15,657 nucleotides of DNA from Verrucomicrobiaceae bacterium (lineage in GTDB: Bacteria > Verrucomicrobiota > Verrucomicrobiia > Verrucomicrobiales > Verrucomicrobiaceae), in assembly GCA_021151605.1 (NCBI GenBank), contig JAGKWZ010000151.1, positions 1-15,657 of the forward strand. The letters are read 5' to 3'. The notes under the pieces were generated by a model. The model was not told the origin of the DNA. It worked only from the letters and a program-made list of their open reading frames with translations, and made no database searches. Shown piece after piece: positions 7,169-14,808 of this stretch. Made by a program: the position numbers and the translations under genes. Numbering within the stretch: the stretch's first letter is position 1; every line of letters starts with the position of its first letter.

Positions 7169-8005
7169 TTACGATTCTCTGAGCTGCTTTTCGATGGCAT
7201 CTGCCTGCTCTCGTGTATCAACACCGGGCGAGAGATCCTGAGTGAGGACGACTCTAAGGCGGGTGCCATTTTCCAAAGCGCGGAGTTGCTCCAGAGATTC
7301 GGTTTGCTCAAGTCTCGAGGGCGGCCAGGCGACGAACTGGAAGAGGAACTCCCTCTGGAAGCCGTAGAGGCCGAGGTGGCGGAAGTGCTGGGTGTGCGCG
7401 CTGGCATTGCGCACGAAGGGCAGGGGAGAGCGGGAGAAGTACAGGGAGTCGCCGTTCACATCAAAGACGACTTTGACCACGTTGGGGTCGGCGACTAGTG
7501 CTTCGTCATGAATCGGCGCGGCGGCGGTGATCATGCGGATGCGGGTATCGCTTTGCAAGGCGAGTGCTAGCTGGTCGATCAGGGCAGGGGAGATGAGTGG
7601 TTCATCGCCCTGGACATTGATGATGGTGTCATGCTCGGGGAATGCCTGAGCGGCCTCGGCGATGCGGTCAGTTCCGCTGGGATGCGCCGGGGAAGTGAGG
7701 ATGGCTTTGGCTCCGAAAGCGGCTGCGGCCTCGACGATGCGTTGATCGTCCGTGGCAATGACGACATCATCGACGGCGCGACATTGCTGGCAGCGCTCCC
7801 AGACGTGCTGGACGAGCGGCTTTCCAGCGATGAGATGGAGCATCTTGCCTGGAAATCGAGTAGATCCCCAACGGGCAGGAATGGCGACTAGTGTGCGGGA
7901 TTTCGCGGTGGCGGCCAAGGTGGTGACGGGCTGTTTCGCCGGAAATGGCGCGGAGGGCACTGGGGTGCAAGAGCGGAGTTTGAGCTTCTGGTGTCCGTCT
8001 CTCAC
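7169..8005 (-). CDS. kdsB: 3-deoxy-manno-octulosonate cytidylyltransferase (CMP-KDO synthetase)
   Basis: KdsB joins CTP and KDO to give CMP-KDO, the donor for lipopolysaccharide inner core in the cytoplasm. Motifs seen: the nucleotide-binding IPARWGSTRFPGK (residues 42-54 of the longest frame), VQGDEP (131-136), HLGLYGF (210-216) and the family-typical LEQTESLEQLRALENG (232-247). The frame from the GTG at 8005 gives 278 residues, about 30 more than usual. A TTG at 7918, just before the AATAKSRTLVAIPAR core, would give 249 residues, the normal family length. Neither start has a visible ribosome-binding site; the longer frame is listed as the outer limit. The gene converges on the giant secreted-protein gene, with 33 bp between the two stops, and diverges from the membrane protein starting at 8084. 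It implies an LPS-type outer membrane. Confidence 0.93.
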   Translation of the reverse strand: MRDGHQKLKLRSCTPVPSAPFPAKQPVTTLAATAKSRTLVAIPARWGSTRFPGKMLHLIAGKPLVQHVWERCQQCRAVDDVVIATDDQRIVEAAAAFGAKAILTSPAHPSGTDRIAEAAQAFPEHDTIINVQGDEPLISPALIDQLALALQSDTRIRMITAAAPIHDEALVADPNVVKVVFDVNGDSLYFSRSPLPFVRNASAHTQHFRHLGLYGFQREFLFQFVAWPPSRLEQTESLEQLRALENGTRLRVVLTQDLSPGVDTREQADAIEKQLRES

Positions 8006-8083
8006 ACGGAGATCGGATGAGGGTACGAAAAATCGTGCATGAATACGGCGCGCGGCCTACTGCTCCAGACGTTCCTTTCCCCC

Positions 8084-8830
8084 ATGTCTTCTCCTGGCCG
8101 CTTTATCCGTTTCGCGCTTATCATGTTCCCACTGGGTCTCGTGATCACCAGTATCGCTTCCTTTGGTATCTGGTGGTGGAAGCGCACGCAGGTCGAGGAG
8201 CGCAGCTACGGCTATGCGCTGGCTCTGCGGCGGGAGATGACGGTGCAGGCGCTGGACCGTTACACGAGCATTTTGCGTGAGGTGATGCAGCCAGAAGGGC
8301 TGGAGCGTCTAGCTGCGGTGGCCAGTTTCGTGGACTCGTCAATGAGCGCAGAAAATATGGGCTACGATCCACGGCGGGATCGTTTTTTCCATGGTAGTCT
8401 GGAGGTTTCAAATGTGGAGGCCGAGATAACTGGCAAGCCTCGATGGCAGGAGATCACACTGGTGCTGGCACCTTACGGTGATCTGCCTCGCAAAGAGATA
8501 GAGATTCAGGCACTCGCGGGATTGATGTCGCTCGGGCACGCCATGGCAGGCGAGCGGCGAGAGGGGACGTTACGCTTTGCTGCGGTCCCGCTCGGTATTT
8601 CGGACGCAAACGGACAATCTGCCATGGAGCGGCTCGGGGCGGCTATGTTCGGACGCTCAGAGCGTGTGATGCGGGTCATCACGTTGGGTGGAGTCGGTGA
8701 GGAGGTCCTAAATCAGATCAGGAACGCATTTCGTGCTGACCAGTCAGGCACCGTGATTGAGGTCCTGCCAGCGACGACTAGTTTAGAGTCCACCTTACAG
8801 TCGATGAAGGCTCTGAAGGCGCGTCTGTGA
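8084..8830 (+). CDS. Membrane-anchored M28-peptidase-like protein lacking metal ligands
   Basis: The product has 248 residues and one N-terminal transmembrane helix (about 8-31, ending in WWWKR), so the rest probably faces the periplasm. The pattern at residues 107-175 (LEVSNVEAEITGK, ITLVLAPYGD, ALAGLMSLGHAM, TLRFAAVPLG) follows the beginning of an M28 aminopeptidase domain, where it would read NVxAxxxGK...vvvgAHYDS...ALLELA...TIRFVAF. The metal-binding His and Asp of the AHYDS motif are replaced (APYGD), and the GADDNxSG and EE motifs are missing. The protein is therefore probably catalytically dead. The fold call is by pattern only and moderately sure. The ATG at 8084 is chosen because it places Arg residues directly before the helix; an in-frame ATG at 8039 would add 15 residues. 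It is divergent from kdsB, and no partner is evident. Confidence 0.6.
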   Translation: MSSPGRFIRFALIMFPLGLVITSIASFGIWWWKRTQVEERSYGYALALRREMTVQALDRYTSILREVMQPEGLERLAAVASFVDSSMSAENMGYDPRRDRFFHGSLEVSNVEAEITGKPRWQEITLVLAPYGDLPRKEIEIQALAGLMSLGHAMAGERREGTLRFAAVPLGISDANGQSAMERLGAAMFGRSERVMRVITLGGVGEEVLNQIRNAFRADQSGTVIEVLPATTSLESTLQSMKALKARL

Positions 8831-8881
8831 ACCGATCAAAACAACTGCGGGTGAAAATTTTCATTCACAAAGATTCCGTTG

Positions 8882-8909
8882 GTGACAAAAAAGTGCTGCC
8901 TGCTAGGCT
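8882..8909 (+). promoter_or_regulatory. Probable sigma-70-type promoter of the TPR-ExbBD operon
   Basis: The -35 candidate is GTGACA (8882-8887, 5 of 6 consensus bases). A 16-bp spacer follows, then TAGGCT (8904-8909) preceded by TGC as in extended -10 elements. The -10 box itself matches only 3 of 6. It lies about 140 bp before the start of the first TPR gene, in the only sizeable gap upstream of the operon. Confidence 0.35.
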
Positions 8910-9057
8910 CACACTCCATTTCCAAAAAATCCGACCACTTTTTTGCCTCTCACCCAAGCCATGATGACCAAGGACAGCCCATCGCATATCGCATTTGTGG
9001 CGGATGATTGGCGGTGGTGATCAGGCGTTCAGCACCGTTTATCCTCCCATGTTTGTC

Positions 9058-11994
9058 ATGCGTCATTCCTTCTGCGCTGCATTGATTCTGGTTTCCGGGT
9101 CCATCTCGGTTCTGGGGCAGGCACCGCCCCCGGCTCCTGGTGCGCCAGCCGCTCCAGGTGCTCCTGCTGCCCCTGGCGCAGCTCCGGCCGCCGCCCCTGC
9201 TGGTGCTTTGAATATCCAGCAGGAAACTGAGGCACTTATGAATGCGGCGCTCGGCCTCTTCCAGGAAGCCAAGTACCAGGAGGCGCTCTCGAAGATCACT
9301 GAGGTGGAGAAAAATCTTAGTGGCAAGCCTTTCCCTCAGGTGCTGTTCGTCAAAGGTGCCTCTTATTTCAATCTGAATGACTACCCGAACGCCATCACTG
9401 CGCTCGAGGCTTACCAGACTAGTTTTGCTGATGGTGAATACATCAACCCCGTGCGCATGGCGCTGGGGCGCAGCTATATTAATAAGGGTGAGCCGGATAA
9501 GGGCATCGAAGTTCTCAAAGGCCTCGTCACCAGCGCGCCAGCCATGAAGGCTGAAGCCGGCCTCTTTGTGGCAGAAGCGCTGAAAAAGCAGAACAAGACC
9601 GATGACGCCATTGCCATCCTGAATTCTGTCCTAGCTGATGGCACTCGTAGTGCCGAGGGAATCCAAGCCGCAATGATGTGTGCTGATCTTTACGTGGCGA
9701 AGGGCGACCTAGATAAAGCTGGTGAGCTCATGGAAAAGGTTAAGGGGTTCGCCACTGGCGGTGATAATGTCGCTCAGATGAACAACATCTATCTGAAGCT
9801 CGGTGACCAGATGCTGGAGAAGAAGAGTTTTCGTGAAGCGCTCGGCGCTTACCAGCTTGTCCGTCGCAAGAGCGAGATCAGCCGGATTCAGAAAGAGGTC
9901 ATCGCGAAGATCGAGGAAAGTCTAAAAACACCTGGTAAAGGTCCGATTCGTGGAACGAAAGAAGAGTTAGAGGAAAAACTAAAGACTAATAACACCCTGC
10001 TCGAAGAGTTGGAGAAGCGTTCCGATTACGATGCGTCCCTCTACTACCGCCTGGGTCGCTGTTACTTTGAGATGAACCGCCTCTGGGAGTCGATCCTTGC
10101 CTTTGAGGTCATCATCAAAGACTTCAAAGAGTTCCCTCAGCGTGACCGCTGCATGTTTGGCATGATCATCGCCAATGCTCAACTCAAGCGTGTGAGTGCA
10201 GCTCGCAAGCTCTGTGAAAAATACATCTCTGACTTCCCAGATGGTGCGGATCTAGGAACCGTGTCCGAAATGTTTGGGATGCTCGCCTATGAGAATGGCC
10301 AACTCAATGAAGCTGTCGATGCCTTCAATAAAGCAGAAGGCTTCCCCAAAGCCGAGAAAGAGCGGCTCCGCTTCCTGCGAGGTAATGTGCTGTTCGAGAT
10401 GCAGCGCTTCGATGATGCCCGCACTACCTTCGAGTTGTTGGTGAATGAATTCCCTCAGTCCGCCTATAAGGATGACGCCATGTATCGTGTGGCGCTGAGT
10501 TATTTCTACCAGAACGATTCAATCAATGTTTCCAAAGCCATCAAGGCCTATCTCAAGGAGAATCCCAAAGGTCAGTATGTGATTGATGCCCGCTATCGTC
10601 TTGCCTTTATCAAATTCCAGGCGCGAGAAACAGATGATGCCATGAAGGATTTGGAAAGCATCGTTACAGATGCACCGAACGACCAGAATATTGGTCAAGT
10701 CTATGCCCTCCTTGGCGATGGCTACAATCAGAAGCAGGATTATGAAAAGGCGTTGGAAAACTTCGCCCAGGCAGTGGACAAGGCCAAATCAGATGATGTG
10801 CTGAGTTACGCGATGGATCAGGCCACTGACCTCTATGCTTCAATGGGCAAGTGGAAAGAGCTGGGTGATATGTGGGATAAATATCTCAAAACCCACAAGG
10901 ATAACGAGGAGCAGGAACTCAAGGCGGTCCTTTGGATTTCCCGTGCACGTGTGAAGGAGAACAAGAATGAGGAGGCAAAAAACCTTCTCGCCACCGCAAT
11001 CAAGCCAAAGATTCCTAACCCAGCCAACGAACAGGTCGAAGGACTCATCCAGCAACTTGTCTCCCTGATGGCACCGAAGCGCCGTGCCCGCCCAGCTGCG
11101 AATCCCGCCGCACCCGCCGGTGATGCTGCCGCACCCGCACCTGCTAATCCGGTTCCGGCCACAGCTCCTGTTGTCACTTTTGAAGAGTTGGAAAAGCAAC
11201 TCGAGACTCTGCTTACTCCGCCAGAGGCCGCCATGAATGGAACAGCTCAAATGCGCATTCTTTTCGCCAAAGCCTGGCTCGCTAAGACCATGCGTGAGCC
11301 TGAGAAATCCGAGAAGCTTTTCACCATCATCATCGAAGTCGCCAAGGCAGAGGATCTTAGCCCAATGCTGCTCGCCACCGTTGGTGACAATGCACGCAAG
11401 AAGGGGGATCTCGACAAGGCTACTTCGTGCTACAACCGACTGAATGAGTTTTTCAAGGACACCGAGTACGCTGACGGCGCAGCTGTGGGGCTCGCGGAAA
11501 TCGCTTTTGAAAAGAAGGAATATGAAAAGTCTCTCGAACTCTTCCGGAAAGCTATGGTCGATTACGCAGGCAGTTCCCGCCTTCTTGATGCCACCCGTGG
11601 AGAAGCCAGGGCTCTGTACAAGCTCAAGAAATTCGATGACGCCAAAAAGATCTACGAAAACATCTTGAATACCAAGGAATGGCGTGGCGAAGCTCATGCC
11701 GAGGCTCTGTTTATGCAGGGTGAGATGCTTTTTGATCAGCAGAAGTGGGGGGAGGCTATCCCATTCTACCAGCGCGTCTTCATCGCCCATCAAAAATGGA
11801 AACCCATCATGGCCAAGGCCTATGTGCAGTGCGCCCGTGCTTTTGTGAAATTCAATCGCCCTCAGGAAGTCCCCGATCGGCCAAACTCTGATCGAGAAGC
11901 GGCCAAGATCCTCCTTATCGAAATGACCAAGCGCCAGGATCTCCAGACTCTCCCTGAGATGAAAGAAGCCCAGCAGGAGCTTAGCAAACTGTAA
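9058..11994 (+). CDS. Large exported tetratricopeptide-repeat protein
   Basis: The product has 978 residues. A Sec signal peptide (MRHSFCAALILVSGSISVLG) leads into a Pro/Ala/Gly-rich spacer (residues 22-50), then many TPR-like helical pairs. Examples are YQEALSKITEVEKNL, YPNAITALEAYQ, FDDARTTFELLVNEFP, YEKALENFAQAVDKA, YEKSLELFRKAM and WGEAIPFYQRVF. A second Ala/Pro-rich linker at about 675-704 splits the repeats into two blocks. TPR arrays are protein-binding scaffolds; this one should lie in the periplasm. It is followed by a second TPR gene after 21 bp and then by ExbB/ExbD genes, so it is probably a partner of that proton-driven complex. The ATG at 9058 is chosen for the signal peptide; an ATG at 9049 would add three residues. 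It could instead be anchored to the outer membrane, but no lipobox is present. Confidence 0.85.
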   Translation: MRHSFCAALILVSGSISVLGQAPPPAPGAPAAPGAPAAPGAAPAAAPAGALNIQQETEALMNAALGLFQEAKYQEALSKITEVEKNLSGKPFPQVLFVKGASYFNLNDYPNAITALEAYQTSFADGEYINPVRMALGRSYINKGEPDKGIEVLKGLVTSAPAMKAEAGLFVAEALKKQNKTDDAIAILNSVLADGTRSAEGIQAAMMCADLYVAKGDLDKAGELMEKVKGFATGGDNVAQMNNIYLKLGDQMLEKKSFREALGAYQLVRRKSEISRIQKEVIAKIEESLKTPGKGPIRGTKEELEEKLKTNNTLLEELEKRSDYDASLYYRLGRCYFEMNRLWESILAFEVIIKDFKEFPQRDRCMFGMIIANAQLKRVSAARKLCEKYISDFPDGADLGTVSEMFGMLAYENGQLNEAVDAFNKAEGFPKAEKERLRFLRGNVLFEMQRFDDARTTFELLVNEFPQSAYKDDAMYRVALSYFYQNDSINVSKAIKAYLKENPKGQYVIDARYRLAFIKFQARETDDAMKDLESIVTDAPNDQNIGQVYALLGDGYNQKQDYEKALENFAQAVDKAKSDDVLSYAMDQATDLYASMGKWKELGDMWDKYLKTHKDNEEQELKAVLWISRARVKENKNEEAKNLLATAIKPKIPNPANEQVEGLIQQLVSLMAPKRRARPAANPAAPAGDAAAPAPANPVPATAPVVTFEELEKQLETLLTPPEAAMNGTAQMRILFAKAWLAKTMREPEKSEKLFTIIIEVAKAEDLSPMLLATVGDNARKKGDLDKATSCYNRLNEFFKDTEYADGAAVGLAEIAFEKKEYEKSLELFRKAMVDYAGSSRLLDATRGEARALYKLKKFDDAKKIYENILNTKEWRGEAHAEALFMQGEMLFDQQKWGEAIPFYQRVFIAHQKWKPIMAKAYVQCARAFVKFNRPQEVPDRPNSDREAAKILLIEMTKRQDLQTLPEMKEAQQELSKL
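9121..9207 (+). repeat. Pro/Ala/Gly-rich low-complexity coding repeat
   Basis: Codons here encode imperfect repeats of the type APGAPA, 29 residues long, directly after the signal peptide of the TPR protein. This is likely a flexible spacer between membrane exit and the first TPR, and a place where repeat-number variation between strains could occur. Confidence 0.6.
11071..11172 (+). repeat. Ala/Pro-rich interdomain linker repeat
   Basis: Within the large TPR protein, residues about 672-705 are dominated by Ala and Pro (for example ANPAAPAGDAAAPAPANP) after a basic KRRAR stretch. It separates two TPR blocks and resembles extended periplasm-spanning linkers. Confidence 0.5.
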
Positions 11995-12015
11995 TCTGTT
12001 ACTTTCCTTCGTCCG

Positions 12016-12939
12016 ATGTCACGTATCCTTCCCAGATTTATCGCACTCATCTGCCTTTTTGCAGGGGCAGCGCATGGCCAGTTCCTAATTCTCAAAGATG
12101 GCAGTCGCATTCCATCCTCCGAGTTCACCATTCAAGATGGTAAGATCATCCGAACAATTCTCCTTGGCGACGACAAGACTGCTACAACTCAACTCCCGAT
12201 TCAAAATGTCGGTTCGCTTGACTGGCCCGAAGTCGCCGAAATCGGAGAAGCTCGTGCGCTGATGTCCCAGGGGAAGGCTGAGGAAGCTCTTGCGTCCCTC
12301 GCAAAGGCCAAAACATTCTTTGGTGCCTTTGAAACCTTGCCCGGTTCACCTTACACCGAGGTTTTCTTCACATATGTGGAGCTTCTCAGTCAAGCCGGCA
12401 AGTTCGAGGAAACAGTCAAACTCATCCCGCAGTTGAAAATTCTCAGACTAAGCGAGAGCCAGAAGATGCAGCTCCGCATCATCCAACTCGACATTGATCG
12501 CCAGACCTCCTCAGAATTTACTTCCATCCTTGCTGAAGCGGACAGCATTCTCAGCGAAACTGACGATTCCAGTGTTGGCGCTGCCATTTGGGCCATGATT
12601 GCAGATATCCATGCACGTCAGAAAGAATGGGAAAAGGCTCTCATGGCTTACCTCCGAATTCCTGTATTCTATGGGACACAACTTCAACGTGTTCCAGATG
12701 CAGAACTGAAGGCTGGTCAGATGCTGGCCAAGATGAAGCGCTATGAGGATGCTCAAGCCGTATTCAAGCGCCTCAACGAATCCTATCCAGGCTCCGCAGT
12801 AGCCGATCTTGCCTCTAAAGAGCTGGCAAAAATCAATGGCATGAAGAACGAACCCGAAACTGAAGCTGGCAAAGAGGGGGATGCCAAGGAAGGCGAATCC
12901 GCAAAGCCTGCCGAAGCAGCCCCCGCACAAGCCAAATAA
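12016..12939 (+). CDS. Second exported TPR protein
   Basis: The product has 307 residues. It has a Sec signal peptide (MSRILPRFIALICLFAGAAHG) and a small N-terminal beta-type segment (FLILKDGSRIPSSEF, DGKIIRT), which is seen in other exported proteins but has no assigned function. TPR-like helices follow from about residue 75 (GKAEEALASLAKAK, GKFEETVKLIPQLK, WEKALMAYLRIP, YEDAQAVFKRLNESYPG). The last 30 or so residues are a Glu/Lys/Ala-rich tail, probably disordered. It lies 21 bp after the large TPR gene and 61 bp before the ExbB-like gene on the same strand. This arrangement suggests a co-transcribed periplasmic subunit of the ExbBD complex. The repeat spacing resembles BamD/CpoB-type TPRs, but the family cannot be named more exactly. 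Confidence 0.8.
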   Translation: MSRILPRFIALICLFAGAAHGQFLILKDGSRIPSSEFTIQDGKIIRTILLGDDKTATTQLPIQNVGSLDWPEVAEIGEARALMSQGKAEEALASLAKAKTFFGAFETLPGSPYTEVFFTYVELLSQAGKFEETVKLIPQLKILRLSESQKMQLRIIQLDIDRQTSSEFTSILAEADSILSETDDSSVGAAIWAMIADIHARQKEWEKALMAYLRIPVFYGTQLQRVPDAELKAGQMLAKMKRYEDAQAVFKRLNESYPGSAVADLASKELAKINGMKNEPETEAGKEGDAKEGESAKPAEAAPAQAK

Positions 12940-13000
12940 TATCCAGTTCATCCTTTCCCAAAACACATCCCAATCTAACCGTCATCCTACCCTAGCTACC

Positions 13001-13849
13001 ATGCACCTCCGCACACCTGCCTCCCTGACCCAGTCCCTCGTCCGCGCCGCGGCTTGCGCTCTGATGCTCTTCGGCAACCTTGCCGTCTTTGCCCCTGTCC
13101 ACGCTCAGGAGCCCGCTCCAGCAGCTGGTGCAGAAGCGCCAACGAAAATCGAGCACACTCTTATGGATCGTTTCCATGAAGGTGGATGGGTTATGTATCC
13201 CATCACGGCTTGCTCTATTGCCCTTATCTGGCTCACCGTTGACCTGTGGATGCGCACTAGCCTAAAGAAAATGGCACCACCTGCCGCCGTGGCTCAGGTG
13301 CAGGATCTCTTCCGCGCCGGTGACTATGTTGGTGCCTATCAGTTTGCTAAGAACAATCCATCTGCCTTTAGTGATGTGTCCCGAGTGGCGCTCAGTTTCG
13401 TCGGAGATGGTGAAGAGGCGGTCGATAACGCGCTTTTCACTGAATTGAATAAAGTGAATTCCACGATTACCACCCGCATTAATTACCTTTCTGTGATCGG
13501 GGTTTGCACACCAATGATCGGTCTGACTGGCACCGTGACTGGGATGATGAGCGCTTTCGCTACTCTGGGCACGAGCGGTGTGGGTGATCCCTCAAAGCTT
13601 TCTGGTGCTATCGGTGAGGTGCTTATCGCCACCGCCTCAGGTCTCTTCATCGCTGTTCCTGCATTCATGTTCTTCTACTTCCTTCGTAACCGCCTACAAT
13701 CTTCCATGACGGGTCTGCAGGATGTTGTCGGTGCTCTCTTCCGTAAGATGCCTTACAGCCATCTCAAAGATGCCCATGTTGGCGAAGAGGAGTTCTATGC
13801 GGCCATTCCAAACTGGGTGGGTGGCGATGCAGTCCCTGCAGCAGCCTAA
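13001..13849 (+). CDS. exbB: ExbB/TolQ/MotA-type proton-channel protein with signal peptide
   Basis: The product has 282 residues. ExbB-type proteins form the pentameric inner-membrane stator that uses proton flow to drive ExbD. Three transmembrane helices are visible: 64-83 (YPITACSIALIWL), 162-187 and 203-226. The MotA/TolQ/ExbB signature is present as TPMIGLTGTVTGMMSAF (170-186) and GEVLIATASGLFIAVPAF (205-222), including the conserved Glu206 of the channel helix. Unlike short ExbB proteins it begins with a signal peptide (cleavage near Ala35, VHA-QEP) and an Ala/Pro-rich extension that would lie in the periplasm. The ATG at 13001 is chosen because it starts this signal peptide; an earlier in-frame ATG (12881) lies inside the preceding gene. 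Two ExbD genes follow directly. Substrate class (TonB-, Tol- or gliding-type) cannot be told from sequence alone. Confidence 0.92.
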   Translation: MHLRTPASLTQSLVRAAACALMLFGNLAVFAPVHAQEPAPAAGAEAPTKIEHTLMDRFHEGGWVMYPITACSIALIWLTVDLWMRTSLKKMAPPAAVAQVQDLFRAGDYVGAYQFAKNNPSAFSDVSRVALSFVGDGEEAVDNALFTELNKVNSTITTRINYLSVIGVCTPMIGLTGTVTGMMSAFATLGTSGVGDPSKLSGAIGEVLIATASGLFIAVPAFMFFYFLRNRLQSSMTGLQDVVGALFRKMPYSHLKDAHVGEEEFYAAIPNWVGGDAVPAAA

Positions 13850-13890
13850 TTTTCTTTACCAACAATACCAACCTTTAACCTGATACCACT

Positions 13891-14328
13891 ATGGGCGGAG
13901 GAGGCGGCGGAGGAGACGGAGAACCTGAGTTCCAGATTGCTCCAATGATTGACGTGCTGCTGGTGTTGCTCATTTTCTTCATGAGCATCACCTCAGCGCA
14001 GGTGTTGCGTATCGACAAGGACATCAAACTTCCTGTCGCTGCTGATGCCAAAAAGAAGGAGGATAAGAACGCGATGTTCGAAGCCGCCATCAACATCCGC
14101 TGGCTTTCGGGCAAGCAGGAATCCAAGATCAAACTCGATGACCGCGAACTCCCAAACGAGGAGATCGTGAGTATGCTTACAGAGCGTAAAAATAGCAACC
14201 CTACCTATCGCGTCGTCATCCGTGGCGACCGTGATACACCTGCGGTGGAAATCCAGAAAGTCATGGCATTGATCGCCCAGTCAGGAATTGATGACATCTC
14301 CTTCTCAGCTCTCAACCAGGATAACTGA
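13891..14328 (+). CDS. exbD: ExbD/TolR-type protein 1
   Basis: The product has 145 residues with the family layout: short cytoplasmic N-terminus, one transmembrane helix and a periplasmic domain. The helix region FQIAPMIDVLLVLLIFFM contains the protonatable Asp21 of the PMIDV motif, essential in ExbD/TolR. The N-terminus is a run of seven Gly (residues 2-8) followed by acidic residues, which is unusual. The periplasmic part ends in the family-typical VVIRGDRDTP..EIQKVMALIAQSGIDDISFSA. It lies 41 bp after the ExbB-like gene and 6 bp before a second ExbD gene. The two ExbD proteins differ clearly from each other and probably form a heterodimer inside the ExbB pentamer (inference). Confidence 0.92.
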   Translation: MGGGGGGGDGEPEFQIAPMIDVLLVLLIFFMSITSAQVLRIDKDIKLPVAADAKKKEDKNAMFEAAINIRWLSGKQESKIKLDDRELPNEEIVSMLTERKNSNPTYRVVIRGDRDTPAVEIQKVMALIAQSGIDDISFSALNQDN

Positions 14329-14334
14329 CCTTAT

Positions 14335-14808
14335 ATGGCTCACGGACACGGCTCAAAACATCGCGCCATCGAGACTGACAATCTTGTAATGGGCTTCCAG
14401 ATTGCACCCATGATTGATGTGGTTTTCGTCATCATGCTCTTTTTCATGGTCATGGCTGGCGCAGTCAAAGTGGAACGCGAACTCAAGACCCAGCTTCCAG
14501 GAATGGGCACGCCAGCCATTAACAATGATGATGCTCCTCCTGATGAAATCATCGTTACCGTTGAGGAGTCGAACATCGTCACCTTGAATGAGGAGGAATT
14601 CGACACTCCAGAAAACAAGACGCTTCCTAACTTCACAGCGACTCTCATGCGTCTCAAGCAGGAGGCTGACAGCCGCAATGCTAAAGTCATGGTCACCATC
14701 CAGGCTGAGGAACAGGCCCGTTATGAGCGCGTCATTGATGTTCTTAACGCAATGGCCAAAGCTCGTATCGGAAACGTCACCTTTACTGTTGGTGGTGAAG
14801 AGTTTTGA
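14335..14808 (+). CDS. exbD: ExbD/TolR-type protein 2
   Basis: The product has 157 residues. The transmembrane region FQIAPMIDVVFVIMLFFMVMAG carries the essential Asp28 in the same PMIDV motif as its neighbour. The N-terminus is different, rich in His and Gly (MAHGHGSKHR) instead of poly-Gly. The periplasmic domain is acidic (DDAPPDEIIVTVEE, LNEEEFDTPE) and ends in the usual VIDVLNAMAKARIGNVTFTV. It starts 6 bp after the stop of ExbD 1, so the two are translated from the same message. A second, diverged ExbD is typical of systems with one ExbB/TolQ and two ExbD/TolR proteins. No TonB gene follows within the window. Confidence 0.92.
   Translation: MAHGHGSKHRAIETDNLVMGFQIAPMIDVVFVIMLFFMVMAGAVKVERELKTQLPGMGTPAINNDDAPPDEIIVTVEESNIVTLNEEEFDTPENKTLPNFTATLMRLKQEADSRNAKVMVTIQAEEQARYERVIDVLNAMAKARIGNVTFTVGGEEF

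Noticed and set aside
9121..9207. Possible tandem-repeat or CRISPR-like array
   Set aside because: The repetition is in-frame Pro/Ala/Gly coding sequence without regular repeat-spacer structure.
10840..11793. Minus-strand open frame of 317 codons
   Set aside because: It is antisense to TPR repeats that continue smoothly on the plus strand; its Leu/Phe-rich sequence is the expected complement of Lys/Glu codons.
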